NCBI GenBank assembly: GCA_934476075.1
Contig: CAKSNH010000002.1
Location: 186,001 to 250,000, forward strand
Source: an uncultured Clostridia bacterium
Lineage (GTDB): Bacteria > Bacillota > Clostridia > UBA1381
Direction of reading: 5' to 3'
Length of the DNA stretch: 64,000 nt
The position numbers were made by a program, and so were the translations under genes. Below the pieces are notes generated by a model. The model was not told the origin of the DNA. It saw only the letters and a list, made by a program, of their open reading frames with translations, and ran no database searches. Positions 1 through 8,313 of the stretch are shown here, piece by piece. Each line of letters begins with the position of its first letter. The stretch's first letter is position 1.

Positions 1-1
1 A

Positions 2-130
2 AATGCAGTTTCGAGCGGTAATATGAAGGTGTGCAGTCAAAAGAATAATCAATTTGCAAAGTATGTTGATAATGCTGATGGCACAAGCGGGGAAAAGATT
101 TGGAAATATATATACAATGAACTTAATTAA
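2..130 (+). CDS. C-terminal fragment of an unidentified protein
   Basis: An open frame enters from the left edge and ends with TAA at 128-130, giving the last 42 residues of a protein that starts outside the window. The fragment has one Cys (in KVCSQ) and ends KYIYNELN. The short GNMKVCSQ stretch resembles SPASM-type tails of radical SAM proteins, which would suit the cluster, but this is too short to call. The next gene starts 21 nt later on the same strand, so it is probably part of the same operon. Confidence 0.5.
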   Translation, partial: NAVSSGNMKVCSQKNNQFAKYVDNADGTSGEKIWKYIYNELN

Positions 131-151
131 TTATGAAATGGGGGATAGAGT

Positions 152-2044
152 TTGTTTTTGTTTCCTTTTGATAAAGTGAGTAAAAATGATAAGATAGTAA
201 TATACGGGGCAGGAAACGTTGCACGAGATTACTATATACAAATCAAAAATTTAGAATATTGTAAAATATTATTTCCGGTTGATAGGAACTATAAAAATAT
301 AAATTTTTTTGATTATGAAGTAAAGGGTTTGGATAGTTTACAAAGCAATGAGTATGATAAAGTTGTAATTGCGGTATTTGATAAGAATACTACTGATAAG
401 ATTGTGTGTGACTTGAAGAAAATCGGAGTAAGTGAAGAAAAAATTGTAAGAGGAGTATGTGAAATAGAAAAGCATACACAATATTCTTTAAAAGACATAA
501 TTGAAAATTCAAGCAATATAAGAAAAGTTACAGATGAATTTATACTAAGAGCAGATGGTGATATTAGTTTTTTTAAGCCTATATTAACTGATATAAATAA
601 TTATAACTTTAATGAAGATGTTTTGCCGAAAATAAAGGAGTATATAAAAACAAATAACAGTGTAATTCACAATGTAATTATTTTAAGAGCATTATTTGAT
701 ACAGCATTGTTTGATAAAGAAATGTGCAGTCTGTATATGAGATGTATCAGGCAGATTGACAATATAGAATTAAAATACTTACTGGCTACTGAAATATCTT
801 TTTTACTTTTTAGACGTCCGCAGGATTTATATGATAATTATTATATAGACAGACGGGAAATTTTAAAAGATATATGCAAAAGCTTAAATTTGAAAATTGG
901 AAATGTAAAAGACAGAGCAAACAATAAAAAGAAAATAGCTATTATGACAAGAACATTGTATGGTGAAACGTGCAGTGTAACAAAAATGGTTATATTATAT
1001 GCAAATATATTAAATTCGGCGGGCTATGAAGTTACAATATTTCCGAATGATTTTTATATAAAAAATGATTTACCGATAAAACCGCAGGTAATGCCGATAG
1101 GAAAATCACGTATTTATAAAGAATATCATCGTGCAAATTTAGACAATAACATTAATATGAAATATGCTGATGATAATACCGAAACAGAACAGTTAAGCGA
1201 TAGAATGCAAAAACTGCTGGATAGTGTAACAGAGTACAACCCCGATTGCATAATTGATATGTCTGATGAAACGAATGTGTTATCATATATATTGTACAAG
1301 CATTTTCCGATGCTAAGTATTCCGTCAAGAGGTTATGTATCAAGTTTGTTTTTTCATAAATTTATAGCAATAAATAAGGAAAAATGTATTGAAATAAATA
1401 AAGTATACAACTCTGTTGGTTCGGAACAGATGTTAGATTTAGATGTATGTATACCGTTTCCGAAAGCAGTTAATCAATATACACGCACGCAGTTTGGCTT
1501 TAATAAAGAAGATTATCTGTTAATTACGGTTGGAAATAGATTGAAATATGAATTAAGTAATGAATTTATTGATACTATTTGTGGAATTTTATATAACAGT
1601 AATATTAAATGGATAGTGGTATGTCCAAATAATATAGAATATTTAGAAAAAGAATATGAAAGCTTAATTAAAGATAAAAAAGTGATTTTATGGGGATATG
1701 AGAATGATTTAGTTGCATTATACAGAATATGCGATGTATTTGTTAATCCTGATAGAAATGGCGGCGGTTTCTCAATTTTGTGGGCAATGAAAGAAGGACT
1801 GCCAATAGCCGCAACAAATAGGGTATACGGAGATGTAAGTCGTTGCCTTGAAAAGTATGCAGTGCATGGCGGATATGATAAGATGGTAGAATTTATTTTA
1901 AAATTAAAAAATGATAAAGAATATTATAAAAACATAAGTAAAGATGTTAAAAAAATTGTAAATGATGAAAAAAGTAATACAGCGATAAATTTTATAATGG
2001 AAGTTGATAAGCTTATAGAAAGTTGGAATGAGAATAATGAGTAA
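152..2044 (+). CDS. Glycosyltransferase with N-terminal Rossmann-like domain
   Basis: A 630-residue protein. Residues 15-105 look like a nucleotide-binding Rossmann fold (GAGNVA at 19-24, DRNYKN after the second strand), a module often attached to glycan-cluster transferases. The C-terminal third resembles a GT-B glycosyltransferase: ITVGNRLKYE, then VNPDRNGGGFSILWAMKEG, matching the donor-binding loop of GT4-like enzymes. No signal peptide or membrane helix is seen, so it is probably cytoplasmic. The TTG start is preceded by GGGGGA about 7 nt upstream. It overlaps the start region of the next gene, so it belongs to the glycan operon. Acceptor and donor cannot be told from sequence. The region is strongly AT-rich compared with the genes after 6848. 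Confidence 0.65.
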   Translation: MFLFPFDKVSKNDKIVIYGAGNVARDYYIQIKNLEYCKILFPVDRNYKNINFFDYEVKGLDSLQSNEYDKVVIAVFDKNTTDKIVCDLKKIGVSEEKIVRGVCEIEKHTQYSLKDIIENSSNIRKVTDEFILRADGDISFFKPILTDINNYNFNEDVLPKIKEYIKTNNSVIHNVIILRALFDTALFDKEMCSLYMRCIRQIDNIELKYLLATEISFLLFRRPQDLYDNYYIDRREILKDICKSLNLKIGNVKDRANNKKKIAIMTRTLYGETCSVTKMVILYANILNSAGYEVTIFPNDFYIKNDLPIKPQVMPIGKSRIYKEYHRANLDNNINMKYADDNTETEQLSDRMQKLLDSVTEYNPDCIIDMSDETNVLSYILYKHFPMLSIPSRGYVSSLFFHKFIAINKEKCIEINKVYNSVGSEQMLDLDVCIPFPKAVNQYTRTQFGFNKEDYLLITVGNRLKYELSNEFIDTICGILYNSNIKWIVVCPNNIEYLEKEYESLIKDKKVILWGYENDLVALYRICDVFVNPDRNGGGFSILWAMKEGLPIAATNRVYGDVSRCLEKYAVHGGYDKMVEFILKLKNDKEYYKNISKDVKKIVNDEKSNTAINFIMEVDKLIESWNENNE

Positions 2045-3002
2045 GTATGGATTTTATGATAGATTAACAGAAGATTTTCCGTCACAGGTTATTGTTGATT
2101 TGTGTGAAGTATGCAATTATGAGTGTATACATTGTCCGCAAGTTGAATTTAAAAAAAGCGGGTTATTTACAGGAGCATATTTTGATGAAGAAATGAATAA
2201 GAAGATGGTTGATGAAATTGCAATGTATGGGATAGGTAAAACACAACAAATACGATATACAGCAGCAGGTGAACCCTTACTGCATCCTAAGTTGATTGAA
2301 ATATTAAAATATGCGGTAGAAAATTCAAAAACATTTGTATCATTAACTACAAATGGTTCGTTGATGACGCAACAAATGATAGAGGATTTATTGGATATGC
2401 AAATAGGGCTTATTGATTTTAGTCTTGATGCATTTCATGATGATACTTATGCAGAAATTCGGCGTAAAGGCAATTTAAAAATTGTGAGAGAAAATGTATT
2501 ACATATATTAAAAAGAAGAAAAGAAAAAGGGAGTAAAACCAAAATTGTTGTTAGTTTTGTTGAGCAAGAAAAGAATATAGCGGAACGAGATGAATTTAAA
2601 AAGTATTGGGAAGAACAAGGTATTGATTTTGTTGTTTTAAGAAAATGCCATTCAGCAGGCGGTTATTTATATCATAAATCAGAAAATGTAAAAATACAGC
2701 CGTGCGTGTACCCATGGGAACGATTAGAGTTAAAACCAAATGGAAGTGTAGAATTTTGTTCTACATCATGGTTTAATAATACAGTTATATGTGATAATTT
2801 TAATACTTCAACAATAAGAGATATATGGAATGGACCGGAATACAAACAACTACGAAAAGAACATTTGGAAAATAAATTTGAAAAATATACAGTGTGTGCA
2901 GAATGTCCGGACAGAGGGTTGACAATTTGGCCGTCCGATAAGACAAAAACGCTCCGTGGATATGGGGATATGATAAAGGATTTTTCTAAACAAGGGGAAT
3001 AA
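2037..3002 (+). CDS. Radical SAM/SPASM domain protein
   Basis: A 321-residue radical SAM enzyme. The [4Fe-4S]-binding CxxxCxxC motif is CNYECIHC (Cys 26, 30, 33). GEPLLHP after the second strand matches the SAM-binding GGEP-like motif. The C-terminal half has a SPASM/twitch pattern: QPC, VEFC, VIC and VCAEC cysteines, with the typical IWNGPEYKQLR helix. Members reduce SAM to start radical chemistry on sugars, peptides or RNA. The start at 2037 is chosen because GGA lies 9 nt upstream; an in-frame ATG at 2028 has no spacing to it. The gene overlaps the preceding glycosyltransferase by 8 nt, suggesting translational coupling and a role in modifying the same glycan. The exact substrate is unknown. 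Confidence 0.8.
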   Translation: MSKYGFYDRLTEDFPSQVIVDLCEVCNYECIHCPQVEFKKSGLFTGAYFDEEMNKKMVDEIAMYGIGKTQQIRYTAAGEPLLHPKLIEILKYAVENSKTFVSLTTNGSLMTQQMIEDLLDMQIGLIDFSLDAFHDDTYAEIRRKGNLKIVRENVLHILKRRKEKGSKTKIVVSFVEQEKNIAERDEFKKYWEEQGIDFVVLRKCHSAGGYLYHKSENVKIQPCVYPWERLELKPNGSVEFCSTSWFNNTVICDNFNTSTIRDIWNGPEYKQLRKEHLENKFEKYTVCAECPDRGLTIWPSDKTKTLRGYGDMIKDFSKQGE

Positions 3003-3004
3003 TT

Positions 3005-3706
3005 ATGAAGAAAGTAGCAGTATTACAGTCAAATTATATTCCATGGAAAGGTTATTTTGATATAATTAATGATGTTGATTTGTTTGTTTTTTATGATGAA
3101 GTTCAATATACTATCAGAGATTGGAGAAATAGAAACAAAATACAAACAAAAGATGGGTTACAATGGCTTACCGTGCCAACAAAAGCAGATAGAAAGTCTT
3201 TAATTTATGAAGCAAAAATAGATGGGCGACATTGGCAGAAACAACATTATAATGCTTTGAAAACCAATTATTCAAAAGCTCCGTATTTTAAAAAATATAA
3301 AGAGTTTTTGGAATATGTATACATAGAAAAGGAATGGGAATATTTGTATGAATTAAATCGTTATATGATACAAAAAATATCAGACTTTTTAGGCATAAAT
3401 ACCAAATTTGCAGATAGCAGAGATTTTATGTCACATGGAGTGAAACATGAAAAATTATTGAGTTTAGTAAAATCTACACAGGCAGATTTGTATTTATCCG
3501 GACCGGCTGCAAAGGATTATATAATTGAAGAAGACTACAAAAAGGCAAATATAAAATTGATTTGGAAAGATTATAGTGGTTATCCCGAATATAAACAGCT
3601 GCATGAGCCGTTTTGTCATAATGTAACTATTTTAGATTTGCTTTTTAATACAGGAGATGATGCTCCGTATTATATTTGGGGGTGGAGAGAACATGATACC
3701 ATTTAA
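3005..3706 (+). CDS. WbqC-like family protein
   Basis: A 233-residue protein with the WbqC-family opening (KKVAVLQSNYIPWKGYFDII) and the conserved DEVQYTIRDWRNRNKI segment. WbqC-like proteins occur in O-antigen and capsule loci, often beside aminosugar genes and aminotransferases; a role in sugar acylation or assembly is suspected but not settled. It starts 2 nt after the radical SAM gene and overlaps the following aminotransferase gene by 14 nt, so all are co-transcribed. The last residues (YYIWGWREHDTI) run through the aminotransferase ribosome-binding site. Confidence 0.8.
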   Translation: MKKVAVLQSNYIPWKGYFDIINDVDLFVFYDEVQYTIRDWRNRNKIQTKDGLQWLTVPTKADRKSLIYEAKIDGRHWQKQHYNALKTNYSKAPYFKKYKEFLEYVYIEKEWEYLYELNRYMIQKISDFLGINTKFADSRDFMSHGVKHEKLLSLVKSTQADLYLSGPAAKDYIIEEDYKKANIKLIWKDYSGYPEYKQLHEPFCHNVTILDLLFNTGDDAPYYIWGWREHDTI

Positions 3707-4817
3707 TATACCGCCTTATACGGGCAAAGAACAGGAATATATAGCACAGGCTATTGCAAATAACAAAATATGCGGTGACGGAGAGTTTACGAAAAAATGC
3801 AGTGAATGGCTGCAAAATAAAACAAATGCAGAAAAAGTATTGCTTACAACCTCATGTACTCATGCGTTGGAGATGGCGGCGATGCTCTGCGGAATACAGG
3901 CAGGCGATGAAGTAATAATGCCGTCATACACATTTGTATCAACTGCACAGGCGTTTGTAAGAATGGGAGCGAAGATTGTTTTTGTAGACGTTCGTCCCGA
4001 TACGATGAATATAAACGAAAGTCTGATTGAAGATGCAATTACGCCAAAGACAAAGGCTATTGTACCCGTGCATTATGCCGGAGTTGCGTGTGAAATGGAT
4101 AGGATAATGGATATTGCAAAAAGATATAATCTGTTTGTCGTTGAAGATGCGGCACAGGGAATGATGTGTACATACAAGGGAAAACCGCTCGGAACTATCG
4201 GTGATTTTGGATGTTACAGTTTTCATGAAACTAAAAATTACAGTATGGGCGAAGGCGGGGCAATATTTATTAATAATAATAAATATATAGAAAGAGCGGA
4301 AATAATTCGTGAAAAAGGAACAAACCGGTCAAAGTTTTTGCGGGGACAGGTGGATAAATATACTTGGGTGGACTGCGGGTCATCATATTTGCCAAGTGAT
4401 ATGAATGCGGCATATTTATATGCACAGTTGGAGTGTGCGGATAAAATTAATGATTTCAGACTTAATGTATGGAACAGATATTATGACGGTTTGAAATGTT
4501 TGAATGATAAATTGGATTTGCCGGTTGTACCTAATGAATGTATTCATAATGCACATATGTTTTACATTAAAACAAAGGATTTGAATGAGCGAACAGAATT
4601 AGCGGCATATTTAAAAGAGAATGGAATAATTGCGTCTTTCCATTATGTTCCGCTACATTCGGCGATTGCAGGAAAAAAATACGGAGTGTTTAACGGTGAG
4701 GATATATACACAACATCGGAGAGCGACAGATTGCTAAGATTGCCTATTTATTATGGGATTGCAGAGAGCGATGTGGATAAGGTTATTGAAAAGGTGAAAG
4801 CATTTTTTACGAGGTAG
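3693..4817 (+). CDS. wecE: dTDP-4-amino-4,6-dideoxygalactose transaminase
   Basis: A 374-residue PLP-dependent sugar aminotransferase of the DegT/DnrJ/EryC1 family. It resembles enterobacterial WecE (RffA) along its whole length: the MIPFN start, PSYTFVSTAQAF, VDVRPDTMNI, VPVHYAGVACEMD, EDAAQGMMCTYKG, REKGTNRSKF and RLLRLPIYY. The PLP lysine is in FHETKNYS. The reaction expected from the family is transfer of an amino group from glutamate to dTDP-4-keto-6-deoxy-D-glucose, giving dTDP-Fuc4N. The ATG at 3693 is preceded by GGTGGAG and gives the family start; the longer frame from 3657 lies inside the WbqC-like gene. RmlA is encoded next, but the dehydratase RmlB is not in the window. Confidence 0.9.
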   Translation: MIPFNIPPYTGKEQEYIAQAIANNKICGDGEFTKKCSEWLQNKTNAEKVLLTTSCTHALEMAAMLCGIQAGDEVIMPSYTFVSTAQAFVRMGAKIVFVDVRPDTMNINESLIEDAITPKTKAIVPVHYAGVACEMDRIMDIAKRYNLFVVEDAAQGMMCTYKGKPLGTIGDFGCYSFHETKNYSMGEGGAIFINNNKYIERAEIIREKGTNRSKFLRGQVDKYTWVDCGSSYLPSDMNAAYLYAQLECADKINDFRLNVWNRYYDGLKCLNDKLDLPVVPNECIHNAHMFYIKTKDLNERTELAAYLKENGIIASFHYVPLHSAIAGKKYGVFNGEDIYTTSESDRLLRLPIYYGIAESDVDKVIEKVKAFFTR

Positions 4818-4823
4818 TATAAC

Positions 4824-5687
4824 ATGAAAGGCATAATATTAGCCGGAGGAAACGGGACAAGATTGTACCCGATTACAAAAGCTGTATCAAAACAATTATT
4901 ACCGATATACGATAAGCCGATGATTTATTATCCTTTGTCGGTTTTATTATTGGCAGGGATTAATGAAATCTTGATAATTTCTTCGCCGGCATCAATAAAT
5001 AATTATAAGGATTTATTGGGTGACGGTTCGAAATTGGGTATATTGATAGAATATGCGGTGCAGAAAGAACCTAACGGATTGGCGGAGGCTTTTATAATCG
5101 GTGAAAAATTTATTGGTAAAGACAGTGTATGTTTAATTTTGGGGGATAATATATTCTATGGTCAAAACTGGGTGCAGCGGCTTAAAAATGCGACCGAAAT
5201 AGCTGACGGGGCAATGATTTTCGGGTATCCCGTCAAAAATCCAACGGCATTTGGAGTTGTTGAATTTGATGATAACAGAAATGTTATTTCGATAGAGGAA
5301 AAGCCGAGCAAGCCAAAGTCAAACTTTGCTGTGCCGGGGTTGTATTTTTATGATAATAATGTTATTGATATTGCAAAGAATATAAAACCATCAGAACGTG
5401 GAGAACTTGAAATTACTGCGGTAAACAACGAATATTTAAGTCAAAAGAAGCTTAAAGTATCTTTGCTGGGGCGAGGTATGGCATGGCTTGATACGGGAAC
5501 GCCGGAGGGAATGCTCAAAGCGAGCGAATACGTTGAAACAATACAGGCAAGACAAGGATTTTACATAGCGTGTATTGAGGAGATTGCGTGGCGGCAAGGT
5601 TTTATTGATGATGAGCAGTTAAGAAATATTGGTGAGAATTTAAAAATGACAGAGTATGGAAAATATATTTTGTCGTTATTGGAGTAG
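4824..5687 (+). CDS. rmlA: Glucose-1-phosphate thymidylyltransferase
   Basis: A 287-residue nucleotidyltransferase that makes dTDP-glucose from dTTP and glucose-1-phosphate, the first step to dTDP-deoxysugars. The signature MKGIILAGGNGTRLYPIT is at the N terminus, followed by KQLLPIYDKPMIYYPL and LGDNIFYG (metal-binding Asp), and EKPSKPKSN. Length is normal for RmlA. It lies 6 nt after wecE and 3 nt before the second radical SAM gene. The pairing with wecE suggests that the dTDP-glucose is directed to a 4-amino-4,6-dideoxyhexose rather than rhamnose. Confidence 0.93.
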   Translation: MKGIILAGGNGTRLYPITKAVSKQLLPIYDKPMIYYPLSVLLLAGINEILIISSPASINNYKDLLGDGSKLGILIEYAVQKEPNGLAEAFIIGEKFIGKDSVCLILGDNIFYGQNWVQRLKNATEIADGAMIFGYPVKNPTAFGVVEFDDNRNVISIEEKPSKPKSNFAVPGLYFYDNNVIDIAKNIKPSERGELEITAVNNEYLSQKKLKVSLLGRGMAWLDTGTPEGMLKASEYVETIQARQGFYIACIEEIAWRQGFIDDEQLRNIGENLKMTEYGKYILSLLE

Positions 5688-5690
5688 AAA

Positions 5691-6716
5691 ATGATTAAAA
5701 CAAATAATTTTAATGCAGATGAAAAGATATTAAAACACTTAGATAAATTGGATTACTTTTTTAATGGGCATAAAACATTAATTGTAACAGAATTGGATTT
5801 GACAAATAAATGCAATAATAAGTGCCCGAATTGCTGCGGTATTAATGAAAATGGTGCTGAGTTAAGTAAAGAACAGATAAGATTGATAGCGGACAGTTTA
5901 AAAACGATGGAGAACAGAGGTGTAATATTGTCAGGCGGCGGTGAACCGTTAATCAGTCCGCATTTTGAATATGCAGTTAATCTACTTAGAAAAAATGGAA
6001 TGAAATTAGGGTTAAATTCAAACGGTTTAGCACTAACGGAGGATAAGGCAGAATTAATTGCGGATAGCTGTGAATATTTTCGCATAAGTTTAGATGCAGG
6101 CAGTTCAGATATGTATATGAAAACACACGGCATGCCGCAAAAGGCATTTACTAAGGTGATTGATAATTGCAAAATGTTTTCAAGAATAAGAAACAACTCG
6201 GATAGTCAGACTAGTTTTGGAATAGGTTTTTTAACAAGTGCTATGACTGTTAAGGATATGGAACAATTTGTTATAATAGCAAAAGAGTGTGGTGCGGATT
6301 TTGCACAGTTTAGACCATTTACCGGTGACGTACTTGATGTGACGGATAAAATAAAAGAGTTACAGGAAAAGTATAATAGTGATACGTTTAGAGTTAATGC
6401 ATCTATGCAAAAATATAGGGAAATGGTAAGTAAAGGAGAACGTACATATAACAAGTGCAGAGGAATGTTCTTTTCTACGGTAATTACAGCAGATGCAAAA
6501 GTTTTTGCGTGTTTGCATTACAGACAAAGTGATAAACATTTTTTAGGGGAAATAAGCAAGGAATGTTCATTAGAGGATATATTTAGGTCAGCAAGAATAA
6601 GGGAAGTCTATGATAGTATTGATTGTTCGGAATGTCCGATTTTATGCAGAAATGATGTATTTAACAGAACATTGAATACTTTGGATTTGGAAGTTAATCA
6701 TATTGAATTTATGTAA
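5691..6716 (+). CDS. Radical SAM protein with SPASM-like C terminus
   Basis: A 341-residue radical SAM protein. The CxxxCxxC motif is CNNKCPNC (Cys 41, 45, 48), an extra Cys follows at 49, and SGGGEPLISP is the SAM-binding motif. The tail has a SPASM-like set of cysteines (NKCRGMF, VFACLHY, DCSECPILC). It is not a close paralogue of the radical SAM protein at 2037. It begins 3 nt after rmlA and is the last gene of the glycan cluster. Modification of a sugar or of a peptide linked to the glycan is inferred only from position. Confidence 0.78.
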   Translation: MIKTNNFNADEKILKHLDKLDYFFNGHKTLIVTELDLTNKCNNKCPNCCGINENGAELSKEQIRLIADSLKTMENRGVILSGGGEPLISPHFEYAVNLLRKNGMKLGLNSNGLALTEDKAELIADSCEYFRISLDAGSSDMYMKTHGMPQKAFTKVIDNCKMFSRIRNNSDSQTSFGIGFLTSAMTVKDMEQFVIIAKECGADFAQFRPFTGDVLDVTDKIKELQEKYNSDTFRVNASMQKYREMVSKGERTYNKCRGMFFSTVITADAKVFACLHYRQSDKHFLGEISKECSLEDIFRSARIREVYDSIDCSECPILCRNDVFNRTLNTLDLEVNHIEFM

Positions 6717-6775
6717 AGTATAGTACTGCAAAATATATAACATAATCAGAACAATTAACAATAAGAGGTAGCAGT

Positions 6776-6845
6776 ATGTCAGAACAAGAAATACGGGAAT
6801 TTTGATTACGGCTGTGCAGCGGACGAAATGGCGGGAAGTATATAA
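6776..6845 (+). pseudogene. Small ORF upstream of comEA with apparent frameshift
   Basis: AAGAGG (6763-6768) sits 7 nt before ATG 6776, which opens MSEQEIREF and then hits TGA at 6803. Dropping one base near 6791 joins MSEQE to YGNFDYGCAADEMAGSI, which has coding-like composition and ends with TAA at 6843-6845, 2 nt before the comEA start. It could be a decayed small gene, a sequencing error, a programmed frameshift or a chance reading frame. Confidence 0.3.
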
Positions 6846-6847
6846 TT

Positions 6848-7225
6848 ATGAATAAAATAACATTTGGACGCAGTGTGATTATAGCGTGCGTGGTCATGGT
6901 GAGTATTGTTTTCGGGAGCTATTTTATACATATCGGAAACGTAAAAATAACATCGGAGGATATTAAAGATACCGAAATGATTGACAATGCGGACTATATC
7001 GCTCCTGTATCAGAAACGGAAATTACCGATGACGGAAAAATAAATATCAATTCTGCCGAAAAAGATATTCTGGTCACGCTTGACGGTATCGGCGACAAGA
7101 TGGCGGACAGAATTATCGAGTACAGAACAAAACAGCCGTTTAATACGATTGAGGATTTGATGAAAGTTTCGGGAATAGGGCAGAAGAAATTTGACAAGAT
7201 TAAGGATAAAATTTGTGCGGAATGA
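6848..7225 (+). CDS. comEA: ComEA-family helix-hairpin-helix protein
   Basis: A 125-residue protein with one N-terminal membrane segment (about residues 8-28) and a C-terminal helix-hairpin-helix pair (about 65-125). The typical ComEA phrases are present: ININSAEKDIL, LDGIGDKMADRIIEYR, PFNTIEDLMKVSGIGQKKFDKIKD. ComEA binds double-stranded DNA outside the membrane for uptake. The usual middle SLBB region is missing, so it is a short form. comEC lies elsewhere in this window (47942-50278, minus), so the two are not in one operon. Confidence 0.8.
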   Translation: MNKITFGRSVIIACVVMVSIVFGSYFIHIGNVKITSEDIKDTEMIDNADYIAPVSETEITDDGKININSAEKDILVTLDGIGDKMADRIIEYRTKQPFNTIEDLMKVSGIGQKKFDKIKDKICAE

Positions 7226-7258
7226 GAAAATACTGCGGTATATCTTCAATTATTTCGA

Positions 7259-7287
7259 TTGAAAAATACACATACTTATGGTATACT
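7259..7287 (+). promoter_or_regulatory. Sigma-A promoter for rluB-type gene
   Basis: TTGAAA (7259-7264), a 17-nt spacer, then TATACT (7282-7287). It lies 37 nt upstream of the pseudouridine synthase start. Confidence 0.65.
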
Positions 7288-7323
7288 GTATAAAGTATGA
7301 GTTTATCGGAAGGAGGAGAATAT

Positions 7324-8046
7324 ATGGGAGAAATAGTAAGATTGCAAAAATACATTGCAATGTGCGGTGTGGCGTCGAGAAGAAATGCGGAAACCATGAT
7401 TAGCGAGGGCAGAGTAAAAGTGAACGGCAGAAAGATAAGCGAGCCGGGCGAGAAGGTTGAAATCGGTGCGGATAAAATTATGGTTGACGGCAAAATTATA
7501 AAGCCTGTCCACAAAAAATATTATATTATGCTTAATAAACCGGCGGGATATGTATCTACCGTGAATGACCAGTTTGACCGTCCGACGGTGATGGATTTGA
7601 TTAAAACGGAAATCAAAACAAGAATGTTCCCTGTCGGCAGACTGGATTATGAAACGGAGGGACTGCTGTTATTGACAAATGACGGAGAGTTTACTTATAA
7701 GGTTACTCACCCTAAATTTCATATGAACAAAACATATATCGCAGTTATAAAGGGCGGTATTACCGTTGCGGGGCTTAACAAGCTGAGAAAAGGTGTAAAG
7801 ATAGATAATTATGTTACCTCTCCGGCGGAAATCGAAATGCTTGATGCGGTTGCCGGCAAAACCAGTTTTAAAATTACAATTCATGAGGGACACAATCGTC
7901 AGGTGAGAAAGATGTTCGAGGCGGTAGGCTGCAAAGTGGCTTATTTGCAGAGAATCAGTATAGGAAAGGTGGAACTCGGCAATTTGCCTATCGGGAGATG
8001 GCGTCATCTTACTTCACACGAAGTAAATTATTTGATGAATTCGTAA
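7324..8046 (+). CDS. rluB: Ribosomal large-subunit pseudouridine synthase, RsuA/RluB family
   Basis: A 240-residue enzyme that isomerises a uridine in ribosomal RNA. An S4 RNA-binding domain (residues 1-60; RLQKYIAMCGVASRRNAE) precedes the catalytic domain with GRLDYETEGLLLLTNDG, which holds the catalytic Asp, and GHNRQVRKMFEAVG. AGGAGG at 7311-7316 fixes the ATG at 7324; a longer in-frame ORF from 7297 has no ribosome-binding site. RluB rather than RluE/RsuA is favoured by the S4 domain and the gene's common naming in Clostridia, but family-level assignment is safer. Confidence 0.88.
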   Translation: MGEIVRLQKYIAMCGVASRRNAETMISEGRVKVNGRKISEPGEKVEIGADKIMVDGKIIKPVHKKYYIMLNKPAGYVSTVNDQFDRPTVMDLIKTEIKTRMFPVGRLDYETEGLLLLTNDGEFTYKVTHPKFHMNKTYIAVIKGGITVAGLNKLRKGVKIDNYVTSPAEIEMLDAVAGKTSFKITIHEGHNRQVRKMFEAVGCKVAYLQRISIGKVELGNLPIGRWRHLTSHEVNYLMNS

Positions 8047-8080
8047 AAATTACTTTGTTAAAAATATACAAAATAATATA

Positions 8081-8122
8081 TAGGGCAAATTTTGTGCGTG
8101 TTGCATAAATCTTGCCCTATTA
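8081..8122 (+). terminator. Possible terminator after rluB-type gene
   Basis: TAGGGCAA (8081-8088) pairs with TTGCCCTA (8112-8119) across a 23-nt loop. The following T tract (TTATTAT) is weak. Confidence 0.4.
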
Positions 8123-8171
8123 TTATGCTAATTTTTGTGGGTGTACTACTATAAAAATTAATATTTTTGGA

Positions 8172-8200
8172 TTGAAAAAAGTTAATTTTTAATGTACAAT
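8172..8200 (+). promoter_or_regulatory. Sigma-A promoter for the decarboxylase operon
   Basis: TTGAAA (8172-8177), 17-nt spacer, TACAAT (8195-8200). It would give a leader of about 105 nt before mmdA. No recognisable riboswitch was seen in that leader. A second TATAAT at 8204 lacks a matching -35. Confidence 0.55.
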
Positions 8201-8313
8201 ATATATAATCGGAGATTTTTCGATTAATTTATTTGTTATTATGTTGATTTTGGGGGTAACTGCATGATTGGCATAAGACAATAAACATAAATTTTCTAAA
8301 CGGAGGTAAGAAA

